Assembly: GCA_032191485.1 (NCBI GenBank)
Contig: JAVDOI010000191.1
Coordinates: forward strand, 62,001-126,000
Source: Leptoclinus maculatus
Lineage: Eukaryota; Chordata; Actinopteri; Perciformes; Stichaeidae
Direction of reading: 5' to 3'
Length of the DNA stretch: 64,000 nucleotides
A program made the translations under genes and the position numbers. The notes beneath the pieces are model-generated. The model was given only the letters and a program-made list of their open reading frames with translations, had not been told where the DNA came from and ran no database searches. This document shows positions 45,508 to 56,161 of the stretch, one piece after another; position 1 is the first letter of the stretch; the number at the start of each line of letters is the position of its first letter.

Positions 45508-47296
45508 TGTTGGGCCTGTTCAAAGAGGCATCCATGTTTTCTTCCAACAAAGGCCAGGCGGCCAAAGAAGAAGACCACACCTCCCCCAGCTCCCACCAAA
45601 ACTGAATGCTGGCCCCTCATTGGCCAACAAGGGACCCCCCACTGGTTTACTACCTGGCTTTAAAAACAGCCGCGAGACTCGAATCAGCCCCTTTCCGTCT
45701 GAGCTCGCTCGGTGCCAGGAGGTCCACCAAGGAAACGTTTGCCTCAAGAAATCCTGTATAGGTCACTAGTAGATTCGCTGGCCGAACAGACTGTGTTTTA
45801 TAATTTATATCTTTTTTTTTGGATCCTGTGCGAGTGAATTGATAACTTCTACGACCAATTCCTCCACCTTTAAGTGCACACATTGCCGGCGAAAGGACGC
45901 CAAATCTCCTTTCCTCCTCATCGAAGGATTCGCTCAGCCCCTGCAGAGGCTGAGTTTGACCATGCGCACGCTCGGAAGCGGCGTTTGCCGAGTTTGACCC
46001 TCGAAGGATCGATCTCAAGAAGCATAAAAATAGTAAGAGTTATCTTGGTATCTGGGCTTAGAGAGTAGATCAGTTTGTGTGTTATTTCCTTTATCTTGTT
46101 TAATTAAGTTACTGTAGTGTTATAACGTGTTATTGCGCAAGCATCGCGGACCGCGAGTCCCGTTATCCTGTGTATTTCCTGCTGTAACTGTGATTAGATC
46201 CTCACTGCTAGTAGATTCGGAGATTGTGATTTTATCACCTTAAAGACAGAAACCGCGGCAGCCGAACCTCGATTCGCAGACCGAGTTTCGGGGTGATGAA
46301 GAGCAAGCTTCGCGTTTCATCGCAGTGATACAGATCTGTTTTATTTTGGGATTATTTTATTATTCTTTTATTATTTTGTTTTGTTCGGTTTTATTCTCTC
46401 TTAAACCGGCTCCGTGAGTGGGGTTCGGAACCATAACTATCACTGTACAAGCGTGACTGCCAGGTTCGGAACCCGACCGCAGAGTTTACGTGAGAAATCA
46501 GCTGTTCTCACATCCTACAGCGGTGTCGTAGTATCGTGCTCAGAGCTCGATTCCCTCTCTTTCTTTCTCTCCTCCTACGAACACGCACACACATAGTTAG
46601 ATTCACTGATTTTAGTCGACCATCCCAGACACTGGTTACGTAATCGATTGTCCCAACCCACATTGTGCGTCGATCCACGTGGTTACCTACGTAGCCACGT
46701 CCCCGCCATCTTGGTTGTTGACCAACAGGGCCCGGCCCCTTTTTGAGATTACCTCCCCCCTTCCACTGTCTGAGTAGCTCGCTCCTCCACACACACACGC
46801 GCACACGCACACGCACACGCACACGCACACACGTACATACACATATACATATCCTCATCCCACGTTTGTTCATTTGACCTTAGGTATTAGACATATGATT
46901 GTATGATAGTGTTTGTTAGTTTTGATATTATTTGATTTGATCATTTATTATTCGGATGTAATAAACTCTGTTATATTTTAAAGAGCAGTCTTTGTGATTA
47001 CTGGTGCATATATGTGTAATAATAGCTGGATGTAGTGGCCTGTGCTCGAACTTAAACCTTCACTTTTACTCCAAATGTAATAGTACTCAGACTATTGACA
47101 TTGTGAGTGAACGCTAATTATGAGACTTAGTTTTATCGTTTATTATCGTGATTATTGGTCCCTGTCCACAGGGTGGTGCCCCGTTATTACTAATAATCAT
47201 TAATAATTGTTACTGACATTAATAATTCTATTGATGTCAATAATTTAGTTTCTTAGATTGCTGATAACTCAAACACGCTCCTTTACGTTCCCAACA
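45508..47296 (+). mobile_element. Solo-LTR-like insertion in the Helitron ORF
   Basis: 1789 bp beginning TGTTGGG and ending CCCAACA, with GAAC directly outside at 45504-45507 and 47297-47300, as for an LTR integration. TTTAAAAA near 45660 could be a TATA box and AATAAA at 46961 a polyadenylation signal, which fits plus orientation. No internal coding region. Short open frames inside are not recognisable. The parent retroelement is unknown, and the length is large for a solo LTR. Confidence 0.65.
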
Positions 47297-47300
47297 GAAC

Positions 47301-50156
47301 ACAACATCAGAAAGTGTAAATGTGTGGATGACATCTTTGACTGACAAATACAAAGCCAGACCTGAAACACCAGAGTTTGAGGAGATGTGTTTGGCTGATT
47401 TTGCAGCTACTTGCAGAATTGTCTATGGACAGCAGACAAAAGGTAAAGATGTGTTGCCTCTCCTCAATGAGATGGGATTTGTGCAAAAGAGGAAAAACGA
47501 TAAACCTGCTATCATCAGATTTTACCGCTGCTCACAGGAAAAATATCCTGAGAAGTTCTATGGCACATTAGTGAAACTGTACCTTCCTCACCGATCAGAC
47601 CAGGAACTGAAAAGACCGTATTTCCCCACGTACGAGTCCTTCTACAACAGTTGTCTTGTTCAACTACGAGGTTCTGACCATCCTGAGTATGTCAAACACA
47701 TTGTGAAACGAAACAGAGACAAATATGAGAAAAACACTGAGGAGATTGAGAATGCAGTCGAAGAATTTGAACAGAACAGAGGCGTGATTGATGAATGGTG
47801 TAATCTGGCGCCAGAATCTGAAGTGGTCAGGTTGGAATGTATAGAAGAACTGGAGGCACGAGAGCCAGATCATGAAAATGTACAAGAGAATGTCCCAGAA
47901 TACAGTAATCAGGATAATGCTGTAACAGAAGTCAGAGCCGTCAGAGAGCCCCCTGTCTTAGACCCCACACTGTTACGACAGATGTATCAGAACCTGAACC
48001 AGAAACAAGCATGTGTATTCTATGCAGTTAGAGACTGGTGCATAAAGCGTGTCTGTGGCCTAAATTCTGAGCAGTTTTTCTATTACATCAATGGTGGTGC
48101 TGGAACAGGAAAGTCACATCTCATTAAATGCATCTACTCAGAGGCATCTAAGATACTGTGCAAACTTCCGAGACATTCTGAGGAGGCTGACATATCAAAC
48201 CCCACTGTCCTGTTGACTGCTTTCACTGGAACTGCAGCATTTAATATATCAGGTACAACACTGCACTCTCTGCTCAAGCTACCACGAAGTCTGAAACCTC
48301 CATTTCAAGGACTTGGCAACAAACTGGATGAAGTCCGATCAGAACTTTTAAATGCTGAAATCCTCATCATTAATGAAGTGTCCATGGTGTCAAAGCCCCT
48401 GTTTGCTTATGTGGATGCGAGACTGAAACAGATCAAAGGCAGTCACAGACCCTTTGGAGGAATGTCAGTAATAGCTGTAGGAGACTTTTATCAGCTTCCA
48501 CCAGTGCGACAGTCCAAGACCCTCTGTATGTATGAGCCATGTGAGATTGACCTATGGCAGGAAAACTTTCAGATGATCACTCTAACTGAGATTATGCGTC
48601 AGAAGGATGATGTTAACTTTGCAGAGATGTTGAACCGGATCCGTGTGAAAGGAAAGTCAGATAAGTTGTCTGAAGCAGACAGAGCTTTGTTGTCACAGAC
48701 CATCACTGAACCAGCACTTTGTCCAACTGATGTCCTGCACATCTTTGCAACTAATAAACAGGTTGATTCACACAACTCAGCAACATTAGCTCTGCTCCAT
48801 TCTCATATCACCAAGATCGACGCAGATGACTACAAAAAGGACCCACGAACTGGAAGAATGGCCCGACAAACCAAACCATACAAAGGAAACAGAAATGAGT
48901 TACCAGATACACTGAATGTAGCTGAAGGCGCTCGAGTCATGCTCACCAGAAACATAGACGTGTCTCAAGGATTGGTGAATGGATCGTTTGCTACACTAGT
49001 CAGGGTAATAACCTCAGAACAAAGTGGTGTTGCACATGTCACTATGCTTGGGCTCAAGATGGATGATGAAACCGCTGGAATGAATTACCGTAATAGAGCA
49101 CCAGGCAGACCTGATGATCTAGTGTACGTAGAGAGAGCAGAGGACAATCTGAAACAGAAAGGAGTGGTACGCAGACAGTTTCCTGTTAGACTTGCCTTTG
49201 CTTGTACAATACACAAGGTTCAAGGTATGACAAGGACATCAGCTGTAGTCTCACTAAAACACATTTTTGAACCTGGCATGGCTTATGTAGCTGTCAGTAG
49301 AGTGACGTCTCTCAGTGGACTGCACATGCTGGATCTGGATGAGAGTAAGATATATGCCAACCCAGAAATCACTGGAGCCCTACAGACCATGAGACAAGTC
49401 AGATTGGACAACATGATGCCTCTTCTTCAACTCCAACAGACATCGAGCAGACATGACACTCTGACCATTGTTCACCATAACACAGAAGGTTTGCCATCTC
49501 ATGTCAATGACATCAGGAGCCATCATGAACTGTGTCTTGCAGATGTTTTGTGTCTCACAGAAACTCACCTTCAAGGCTCCTTTGTTGCAAACAGTCTCCA
49601 TATAGAGGGCTACAATATGTTCAAACGCAACAGACACCTGTCCTACACAAATGTTCCAGAAATGGCCAACAGACGTGGTGGTGGAGTTGCTGTTTATGTG
49701 AAAAGCCACATTCAAGTGCGTGAAAAACAGTACATACATAATGTAACCGATCATGAGTTTGTGGCTCTGAAGGTTGAAGCCCCAGTGAGTGCACTGATTG
49801 CAGCTGTATACAGACCACCAGACTACAGTGTGAGATCATTCCTGTCAAACCTGGGAAGCCTTCTGGACTCATTGGAGATCATGGACTGTCACCCCATTAT
49901 TGTCTGTGGGGATTTCAACGAGAATCTCTTATCCAACACAAGTAAGCCAATACTTGAGCTCTTTCAGTCCAGGGGATATGCACAAGTCATCACTACTGCA
50001 ACCACAGAGAAGAACACACTGCTGGACCTCATTTTCATCTCTCAGCCACAACATTGTCTCCACTCTGGTGTGATGAAAACCTATTACAGTTATCACAACC
50101 CTGTCTACTGTGTCATGTCCTCTAACAGTCCCATAAAGGTATCAGCTGAGTTTTAA
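47301..50156 (+). CDS. Helitron ORF2: Pif1-type helicase and AP-like endonuclease
   Basis: Open without a break for 952 codons. The first open codon read as a start is GTG at 47322, but the frame really continues from before the LTR. Using 47322 as residue 1: Walker A GGAGTGKSH with Lys264; Walker B reads LIINEVSM with Asn351 where the family has Asp; GDFYQLPPV near 390; the C-terminal helicase motif FACTIHKVQGMT. The endonuclease starts near 720 (LTIVHHNTEGLPSHVNDI): LCLTETHLQ, RRGGGVAVYV, YRPPDY, CGDFNEN, TLLDLIFIS and SYHNPVY, where SDH would be expected (Tyr924). The helicase should unwind DNA during transposition; the two substitutions question whether this copy works. Confidence 0.88.
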   Translation, partial: TTSESVNVWMTSLTDKYKARPETPEFEEMCLADFAATCRIVYGQQTKGKDVLPLLNEMGFVQKRKNDKPAIIRFYRCSQEKYPEKFYGTLVKLYLPHRSDQELKRPYFPTYESFYNSCLVQLRGSDHPEYVKHIVKRNRDKYEKNTEEIENAVEEFEQNRGVIDEWCNLAPESEVVRLECIEELEAREPDHENVQENVPEYSNQDNAVTEVRAVREPPVLDPTLLRQMYQNLNQKQACVFYAVRDWCIKRVCGLNSEQFFYYINGGAGTGKSHLIKCIYSEASKILCKLPRHSEEADISNPTVLLTAFTGTAAFNISGTTLHSLLKLPRSLKPPFQGLGNKLDEVRSELLNAEILIINEVSMVSKPLFAYVDARLKQIKGSHRPFGGMSVIAVGDFYQLPPVRQSKTLCMYEPCEIDLWQENFQMITLTEIMRQKDDVNFAEMLNRIRVKGKSDKLSEADRALLSQTITEPALCPTDVLHIFATNKQVDSHNSATLALLHSHITKIDADDYKKDPRTGRMARQTKPYKGNRNELPDTLNVAEGARVMLTRNIDVSQGLVNGSFATLVRVITSEQSGVAHVTMLGLKMDDETAGMNYRNRAPGRPDDLVYVERAEDNLKQKGVVRRQFPVRLAFACTIHKVQGMTRTSAVVSLKHIFEPGMAYVAVSRVTSLSGLHMLDLDESKIYANPEITGALQTMRQVRLDNMMPLLQLQQTSSRHDTLTIVHHNTEGLPSHVNDIRSHHELCLADVLCLTETHLQGSFVANSLHIEGYNMFKRNRHLSYTNVPEMANRRGGGVAVYVKSHIQVREKQYIHNVTDHEFVALKVEAPVSALIAAVYRPPDYSVRSFLSNLGSLLDSLEIMDCHPIIVCGDFNENLLSNTSKPILELFQSRGYAQVITTATTEKNTLLDLIFISQPQHCLHSGVMKTYYSYHNPVYCVMSSNSPIKVSAEF

Positions 50157-50642
50157 AGATCAAGACAAATGCAAAGTACCTGTAACTAAACTTAAACTAA
50201 TATTTTCAGTGCAGAGATTAAGAAAATAGTTTATTATAATGTAGTGTATAAATAACACAGCATAACAGTGTGTTGATAAAACATAACTCAATGAAGTATA
50301 GACTAATCGAGATGAACAAAAGTTAGTGATATATGTATTAATGACACATTCTGATTAAAAAATTATTGAAAGATACAATGATAAATTCAAAAAGAGTATA
50401 TTGTGATGACTATGTTTACTGAGAATGATGTATAGAATATAACAGACTTGCAGAGATTTAATTTATCAAGAGTAATGTTCACGTAAAGGAAACCTAATTA
50501 TGCGGTCACAAGACATGTTGGACTTTATTTAGTAAGTTGAATGGAATTTTGTTTGGTAATCATCTTTTCACAGTATTGGACAATATTATGGGTAATATTC
50601 TTTCCAGGTAACCATATTGTTTTAAGCTATATTGCCAACACA

Positions 50643-50704
50643 TTTTGGCCTGTGCATTTATCAGGGTGGGTTAGGGTTAGGGTTGATAAATGCACAGGCC
50701 AAAA
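50643..50704. repeat. 21-bp perfect hairpin with TTAGGG-type G-rich loop
   Basis: TTTTGGCCTGTGCATTTATC plus A (50643-50663) pairs perfectly with 50684-50704. The 20-nt loop is GGGTGGGTTAGGGTTAGGGT: four G3 tracts, so it can form a G-quadruplex, and it contains vertebrate telomere repeats. Confidence 0.95.
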
Positions 50705-50711
50705 CTCTTTC

Positions 50712-50743
50712 AGCAGCTGTATACAACATTGTACACAGCTGCT
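50712..50743. repeat. 13-bp hairpin, one mismatch
   Basis: AGCAGCTGTATAC, 6-nt loop, GTACACAGCTGCT. Confidence 0.85.
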
Positions 50744-50768
50744 AACATTTAGCGTAGCAAACATACAT

Positions 50769-50806
50769 CAGAAAGTATGTGTTCTAGATGTAACACATAC
50801 TTTCTG
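50769..50806. repeat. 15-bp perfect hairpin
   Basis: CAGAAAGTATGTGTT, 8-nt loop, AACACATACTTTCTG. Third hairpin in 165 bp. Confidence 0.92.
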
Positions 50807-50915
50807 GTGTACCTACCAGCTGAAACCCCACATTTCGATCCCAATCAATTTCACACTCTAGCAGGGCGGGTGGACTTGCTAAAGACTGTTACTCATTTAG
50901 GTTTTCTTTCCCCTG

Positions 50916-51228
50916 GACCGGAGACACAGTTCTCCTGTGTCCTCTGTAATGCTAAGTTTCCTTTCTGATGGACCGGAGACACAGTTGTCCTGTGTCCACT
51001 GTAATGCTAAGTTTCCTTTCTGATGGACAGAAGACACAGTTCTCCTGTGTCCTCTGTAATGCTAAGTTTCCTTTCTGATGGACCGGAGACACAGTTCTCC
51101 CGTGTCCTCTGTAATGCTAAGATTCCTTTCTGATGGACCGGAGACACAGTTCTCCCGTGTCCTCTGTAATGCTAAGTTTCCTTTCTGATGGACAGAAGAC
51201 ACAGTTCTCCTGTGTCCTCTGTAAGGAC
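50916..51228. repeat. 55-bp tandem repeat, 6 copies
   Basis: Units start at 50916, 50971, 51026, 51081, 51136 and 51191. Each has a small hairpin GACACAG-TTCTC-CTGTGTC and ends GCTAAGTTTCCTTTCTGATG. Variants GACCGG and GACAGA alternate in a 2:1 pattern, hinting at a 165-bp higher-order unit. Confidence 0.92.
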
Positions 51229-51630
51229 ACCTGCCAGCCTTGGCCTCACCTCCTTCAGCACTGTGAGGATCAGCTCACAGCAGCCAAGATATGCTGCAAA
51301 AGACCAGAGACTGCAGCACTAACTGAACTGTCAATCAACGGAGGACTTATCACTGTTGGATCACATAGATACACATTTTACTTCCTGCTTGTCCCAGTCA
51401 GTCTTCCAAGCAGAGAATGAGAAAACACCTGCCTGCCTTTGCCTCACCTTCTGTCTGGCTCTGAGATACTGGATCAGCTCATAACAACCAAGACATCATG
51501 TCACCACAGACCAGATGCTGCAGCACCATCTCAACTGTTCATCAACAGTGGACCCACCACTGCTGGACCACAGAGACACGTGTTCTCCCTGCCAGTGTCG
51601 AGGTTTCTTCACAACAGAGCATAAGGTATA
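51228..51630 (+). repeat. Two diverged direct repeats of about 200 bp
   Basis: 51228-51420 and 51427-51630 align as ACACCTGCC(A/T)GCCTT, GATCAGCTCA, then GCAGCAC, then AACTGT. Both are open in one frame but share no known domain. Coding status unknown. Confidence 0.5.
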
Positions 51631-51765
51631 GTTTTCATATGTTACAATGTTTTGCTTTAATTGTGTGTTCATTCATTTATTCCCTTTGTATTAATGCAAC
51701 AGTTTAAATGACACTGATGTTACAGCTAGTATAACATTGTAATTTATATAAACTTCTTCCTTCAG

Positions 51766-52237
51766 GTCTTCCTCCTCTGTGATCCCTCCACTTCACAGTG
51801 AAGACACTCAGGACTGCACAGAGAGCTAAACATATAGAAGAAGCTGAACATCATGCAGCCTTCCTAAACTTCTGTGTGAAATGGCACTGGACATACATGT
51901 TGTCCTGCCCTGCAGCAGAATTCAAGGTATTTGATTATTGTGAATTATGTAACATGTAAACATGTTTTGTTTCAGTCTTCAGTTTATTACAATAACTTTG
52001 TTTTCTCTTTTCAGGACCAGCTCCGTCCTCCTTCCTCAACATCACCATCTGTGCATCCATTGCTGTGCACAGTTCAGTTCAGTAGAGACTAACTACAGTT
52101 GATCTTTAAGCAAGTGATCAGGTGTACGGCTGCAGGGAACCAAACTGCTGCAGATCCATCATCAGTCAGTCATCACTGTCACAGTGACACTTCCTCTTTT
52201 GTCCAGCATCAAGCTCCTCCCTAAACAAGCTGTACAG
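51766..52237 (+). other. Exon-like blocks 51766-51926 and 52015-52237
   Basis: Preceded by CTTCCTTCAG and TCTCTTTTCAG and followed by GTATTT and GTAACA; an earlier block ends ATAAG|GTATAG at 51625. The spacing fits two introns of 140 and 88 bp. No long open frame spans the blocks, so a spliced non-coding RNA is the likeliest reading. Confidence 0.35.
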
Positions 52238-52769
52238 GTAACAGTTTTTGTTACTTCCATAGTACAATATCTCTCTTTGACCACAACAAAGAGAGTGCTT
52301 CTACAGCCACTGGACAGGTCAAAGGTCATAATGTTTCAGCTCTTTCTATTATCACACTGACACTGAGCTCTGTTCACAGTTTGGTTTGTGTTAAGAACAG
52401 ACAGATTCAACAAACAGCAACATACACTACTGACACATGGACAGAATGACTGTCTCTCAAAACAACAGGACACCTGTTTATTTTGTTTGTTTCATCTCTA
52501 CCTTATTTGGTCCAACAATGTATGTTTATTTAATGTTTCATCACAATTTATATCTTTTACATTATTTTATTGTATTTATTTATTCATGTCATCCTTCTCT
52601 TTTCCTATTAATCAGTTTTCTAACAGATATATGAAAGATTAAGGATGAAAATGTGTCAGTTAGTTCAATTGCTACATGCATATGAACTAATTAACCTGGA
52701 GGAAAGGACACATCTTTATCCTAATGTCATGAGTCATTAGTATGGGGTTTCAGCTGGTAGGTATAATCA

Positions 52770-53414
52770 AGGTTTTTCACATGTGTATACCTAGCCTGAG
52801 GGTAATCTAAACCCTATTGAAAATACATATATGTAAGCCCAGTGTTAAAATGTCAGACTGTGGAATCCAAGCTGAAGGTATTGTCTTCAGAATGTCTAAA
52901 ACACATGACGTGGTTCAAAGAGTCTTGTCAAAAGATTTATTTGCAAAACGAATCTTTCCAAGCTCGTCTTCTAACCTTGAGTCAAACTAGTGACTCTAAA
53001 CAAATGTTCCTTACAAGTAAGGAAAACCCAGCATAAACTGAGTTTAATGTTGAGATCATTTAAATGTCAATGTTGACAAGGCTGGCAGTCCAGGGCTACT
53101 GGAACTTGAAGTCTTGAACTACTGGGAGTATTAAGATCATAAAAAGTGAAAATGCATCTCTAGGCAATAAAGTGCTGAAAGCAGCAGGTTCTAATGAAAA
53201 CATCATGAAACTGTGAAATCAACTGTCGTGAGTCACTTTTTTGAAGAAAATCTTTGAAACTATGTTTACTTTCAAAAATCCATGTTTGGCCTCTCTCAGC
53301 CTGAAACGTCTTTGAAGAGCAAGTAGCCATTAGCCGGCTCGTTGCGGCCAAATGTGAGCCAGCTTTGGCCCATTTCATTTTTGCCATATCTGGCCCAGAT
53401 TTAGCTGTTACAGA
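52770..53414. other. No recognised gene; start of dispersed repeat
   Basis: 53130-53290 (AAAAAGTGAAAATGCATCTC; CACTTTTTTGAAGAAAATC) recurs at 55580-55890. The rest is anonymous. Confidence 0.5.
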
Positions 53415-53710
53415 CACGGGCCTATTCTGGCTGAGACATGGCTGCCGGGTTTATCGGCAGTCAGCACTGAAACAGGTTCTGGCCCATTGATGTCAGCCAA
53501 ATCTGGGCCCAATCTGGCATTATAAACACCGGCCTATTCTGGCTGAGACATGGCTGCCGGGTTTATCGGCAGTCAGCACTGAAACAGGTTCTGGCCCATT
53601 GATGTCAGCCAAATCTGGGCCCAATCTGGCATTATAAACTCGGGCCTATTCTGGCTGTGACATGGCAGCCTGTTAATCGTCAGACAGCACTGAAACGGGC
53701 TGTGGCTTAG
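53415..53710. repeat. 112-bp tandem repeat, about 2.7 copies
   Basis: CCTATTCTGGCTGAGACATGG recurs at 53421, 53533 and 53645, with TGGCCCATTGATGTCAGCC in the first two. Confidence 0.85.
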
Positions 53711-54872
53711 AGTGCGTGATGTCAGCGCTAGTGAAGAGGAGCTTGAAATTCTTATGAAAAAAAGATTTGTCTTTTGCCACCGACTCCACAATTTTCACTC
53801 TTCATGCATAATTTCTGGATGTAAAAGTAGCTAATCTTGTCCTTGTCGTAAAAAACTGACTGTGGAATCCCACAGACTTACACATTTGGCACAGTAGCCT
53901 TTAATTGAGAGGAAAACCAAGTTTCTGCTCCATAGAGACCAATGTTAAATCTCGCTTCAAGAACATTTTCCACAGAACACGGTACCCCCATTTCTAAATC
54001 GCCATTGAAGCCACATTTCTTACACTACAGACACAATTTTCACAGGATCTGTTTTTCAAAATATTCCTTCCTCTCAATTTCCAATATTGGAGCAATAGGA
54101 GCTACGGTTATGGGAATTTTGAGGATTTGTTTGAGAGTTGTTTCACAGTTTTATCTCCATTAAAAGACTGCAGGCACACAGGTGTTTGTAATTAGTGATG
54201 TTTATAAACACAGACACACAGGCACATACACTCCTCTCCCTCTCTCTGTGTGTGTCTCTCTCTGTGTGTGTGTGTCTCTCTCATACAATCATTCAGGTCT
54301 TAGAGGACTTTTTGCCCTCCACCCCTCCCCCACCACACACACACACACACCATTTTAAAATAAAAGCCCCACAGAATGAATTCTAACTGAAATGCTTGTG
54401 ATGAAACCTGTCATTTAATAACCTTTTTATGTTCATCTAACAATATGATCCTGTCTCCTCTCCCCTTCTGCCCCCCCCCCCCCCACATCCCATTTCAAAA
54501 TAAAAGCCCCACAGAATGAATTCTAACTGAAATGCTAACTTCTACTACTACTACAAATACCACTACTGCTACAACTAGTACTTATTCTAATGCTACTAAT
54601 ACTTCCACTCCTAATAATACTTCTAATACAACTACAAATATCACTACTGCTGACAGTTTTTTTAAGCTACAGAAACCGTTCAAATATCAAAATGTTCAGC
54701 TTTCAGGAGAGGGGATATGACTTTCCATATATTTAATCTTTGAATTATTAAGCTTTTAGCAATTTTTATTTAATGGGATGTCTATGGAGAAAATCTTCAA
54801 ATCCTGTTAAACTTGAACTTTCAAAGCCTTCTTCTTCCTCATACTTTCAGCTACAGACACCAGTTTAAATGC

Positions 54873-54880
<8 letters not shown>
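53711..54880 (-). repeat. Complex dispersed repeat, inverted copy
   Basis: 53705-53890 matches 20490-20710. 54055-54165 is the inverse of 27330-27445. 54355-54870 is the inverse of the 26-28 kb family, with the trinucleotide tract at 54536-54650 now read as (TAC)n, ending in a (CTGT)n run. Confidence 0.75.
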
Positions 54881-54903
<23 letters not shown>

Positions 54904-55117
54904 TTCTCTCTCTGTCTGTCTGTCTGTTTAATTTTTCCAACAGTGGACTATCTCACACTCTACACTACGTCAGTTCTGAGCTTGTATTAGGAACGCAGGT
55001 GTGTTTGTGTTGGCATTAGCTCCACCACTAGTTTAGGGTAGGCGATGTTGGAGCAGCCAACTGAAGTTCCACACACACTCAGACACACTGCTGGATCCAC
55101 ACAACTTACCTCATCTG

Positions 55118-55327
<210 letters not shown>

Positions 55328-55576
55328 CGCACAAGATGCAGTGAGTTAGTTACATATATTTGTCCTGCTTCTTCATGTTTTACAACAAAAGCTCCCAACC
55401 TTTTGGATAGACAGTTTGAGTAGTCATTCATTAAAAGATCATACCAGGTATGTTTGCATGTTTTCATTGCACATGTACCTTACTTTAAAAATGCTGTGGT
55501 GTTTTAGATTGAGGATCTATTTCTGACCATTGCTCATAATGCCACAGTCAACCTCCATCACGCAACTTAACTTCTT

Positions 55577-55891
55577 TGAAGAGCATAAAAAGTGAAAATG
55601 CATCTTGAGGCAGTAAAGAGCTGAAAGCATCAGGTTCTAATGAAAATATCATGAAACTGTGAAATCAACTGTCCTGAGCCACTTTTTTGGAGAAAATCTT
55701 TAAAACTATGTTTAATTTAAAAAATCCACGTTTGGCCTCCTTCAACCTGAAACGTCTTTTAAGAGCATAAAAAGTGAAAATGCATCTCTAAGGCAGTAAA
55801 GTGCTGAAAGCAGCAGATATTCATGAAAATGACATGAAACTGAAATCAACTGTCCTGAGTCACTTTTTTGAAGAAAATCTTTGAAACTATG
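55577..55891. repeat. 182-bp tandem repeat, almost 2 copies
   Basis: GAGCATAAAAAGTGAAAATG recurs at 55581 and 55763. The second copy is cut by the BEL LTR at 55892, right after CTTTGAAACTATG. Confidence 0.8.
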
Positions 55892-56161
55892 TGTAGTGAC
55901 CGTTGCTTCCCAATAAAAAGTCACTATGGTTGCTGAAATGTTTGTTCTGACGCGTGCCACAAATAACGAAGTCCAGTTTCCAATATAGGCATTTATTTTC
56001 TATATAAACAGAGGCCAACCACTTTCTCTGCTGTAATCCATTTTCTTTACATAAACCAAAAATTAAAACAATTACATTCATACAGTGTGCACGGTCAAAA
56101 ACTGTTTGCTTCTGCCTATTAGCAAAAACCTGTTTCCAATGAACCCACTGATTATATTACC
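55892..56161 (-). repeat. BEL 3' LTR
   Basis: Plus-strand edge TGTAGTGACCG, other edge ATTATATTACC. It matches 61697-61966 base for base as far as I can see. Confidence 0.9.

Larger units (their letters stand above)
40620..50156 (+). mobile_element. Helentron-type Helitron, coding part, interrupted by an LTR
   Basis: Two consecutive coding units are visible: a cysteine-protease-like ORF1 (40620-42285) and a RepHel-endonuclease ORF2 (42282-50156). A C-terminal AP-like endonuclease after the Pif1 helicase is the hallmark of Helentrons (Helitron2), known from fish. Frameshifts near 41706, 41910, 43215, 43870 and 44160, a stop at 43086, and the LTR at 45508-47296 break it. The outer ends were not identified; the structured 50.6-52.8 kb region is probably part of it. 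Confidence 0.85.
50810..52763. repeat. 1.95-kb segment bounded by a 21-bp perfect inverted repeat
   Basis: TACCTACCAGCTGAAACCCC plus A at 50810-50830 is exactly inverted at 52743-52763. The left copy begins four bases after the third hairpin. Inside: the 55-bp array, two diverged 200-bp repeats, and exon-like blocks. It may be a non-autonomous element or part of the Helitron 3' region; no target duplication is visible. Confidence 0.75.

Noticed and set aside
47664..49872. Minus-strand frames inside the helicase region
   Set aside because: Shadows of the plus-strand RepHel frame.
50660..50690. Interstitial telomere array
   Set aside because: Only two or three TTAGGG units, confined to a hairpin loop, so not a telomere remnant of useful length.
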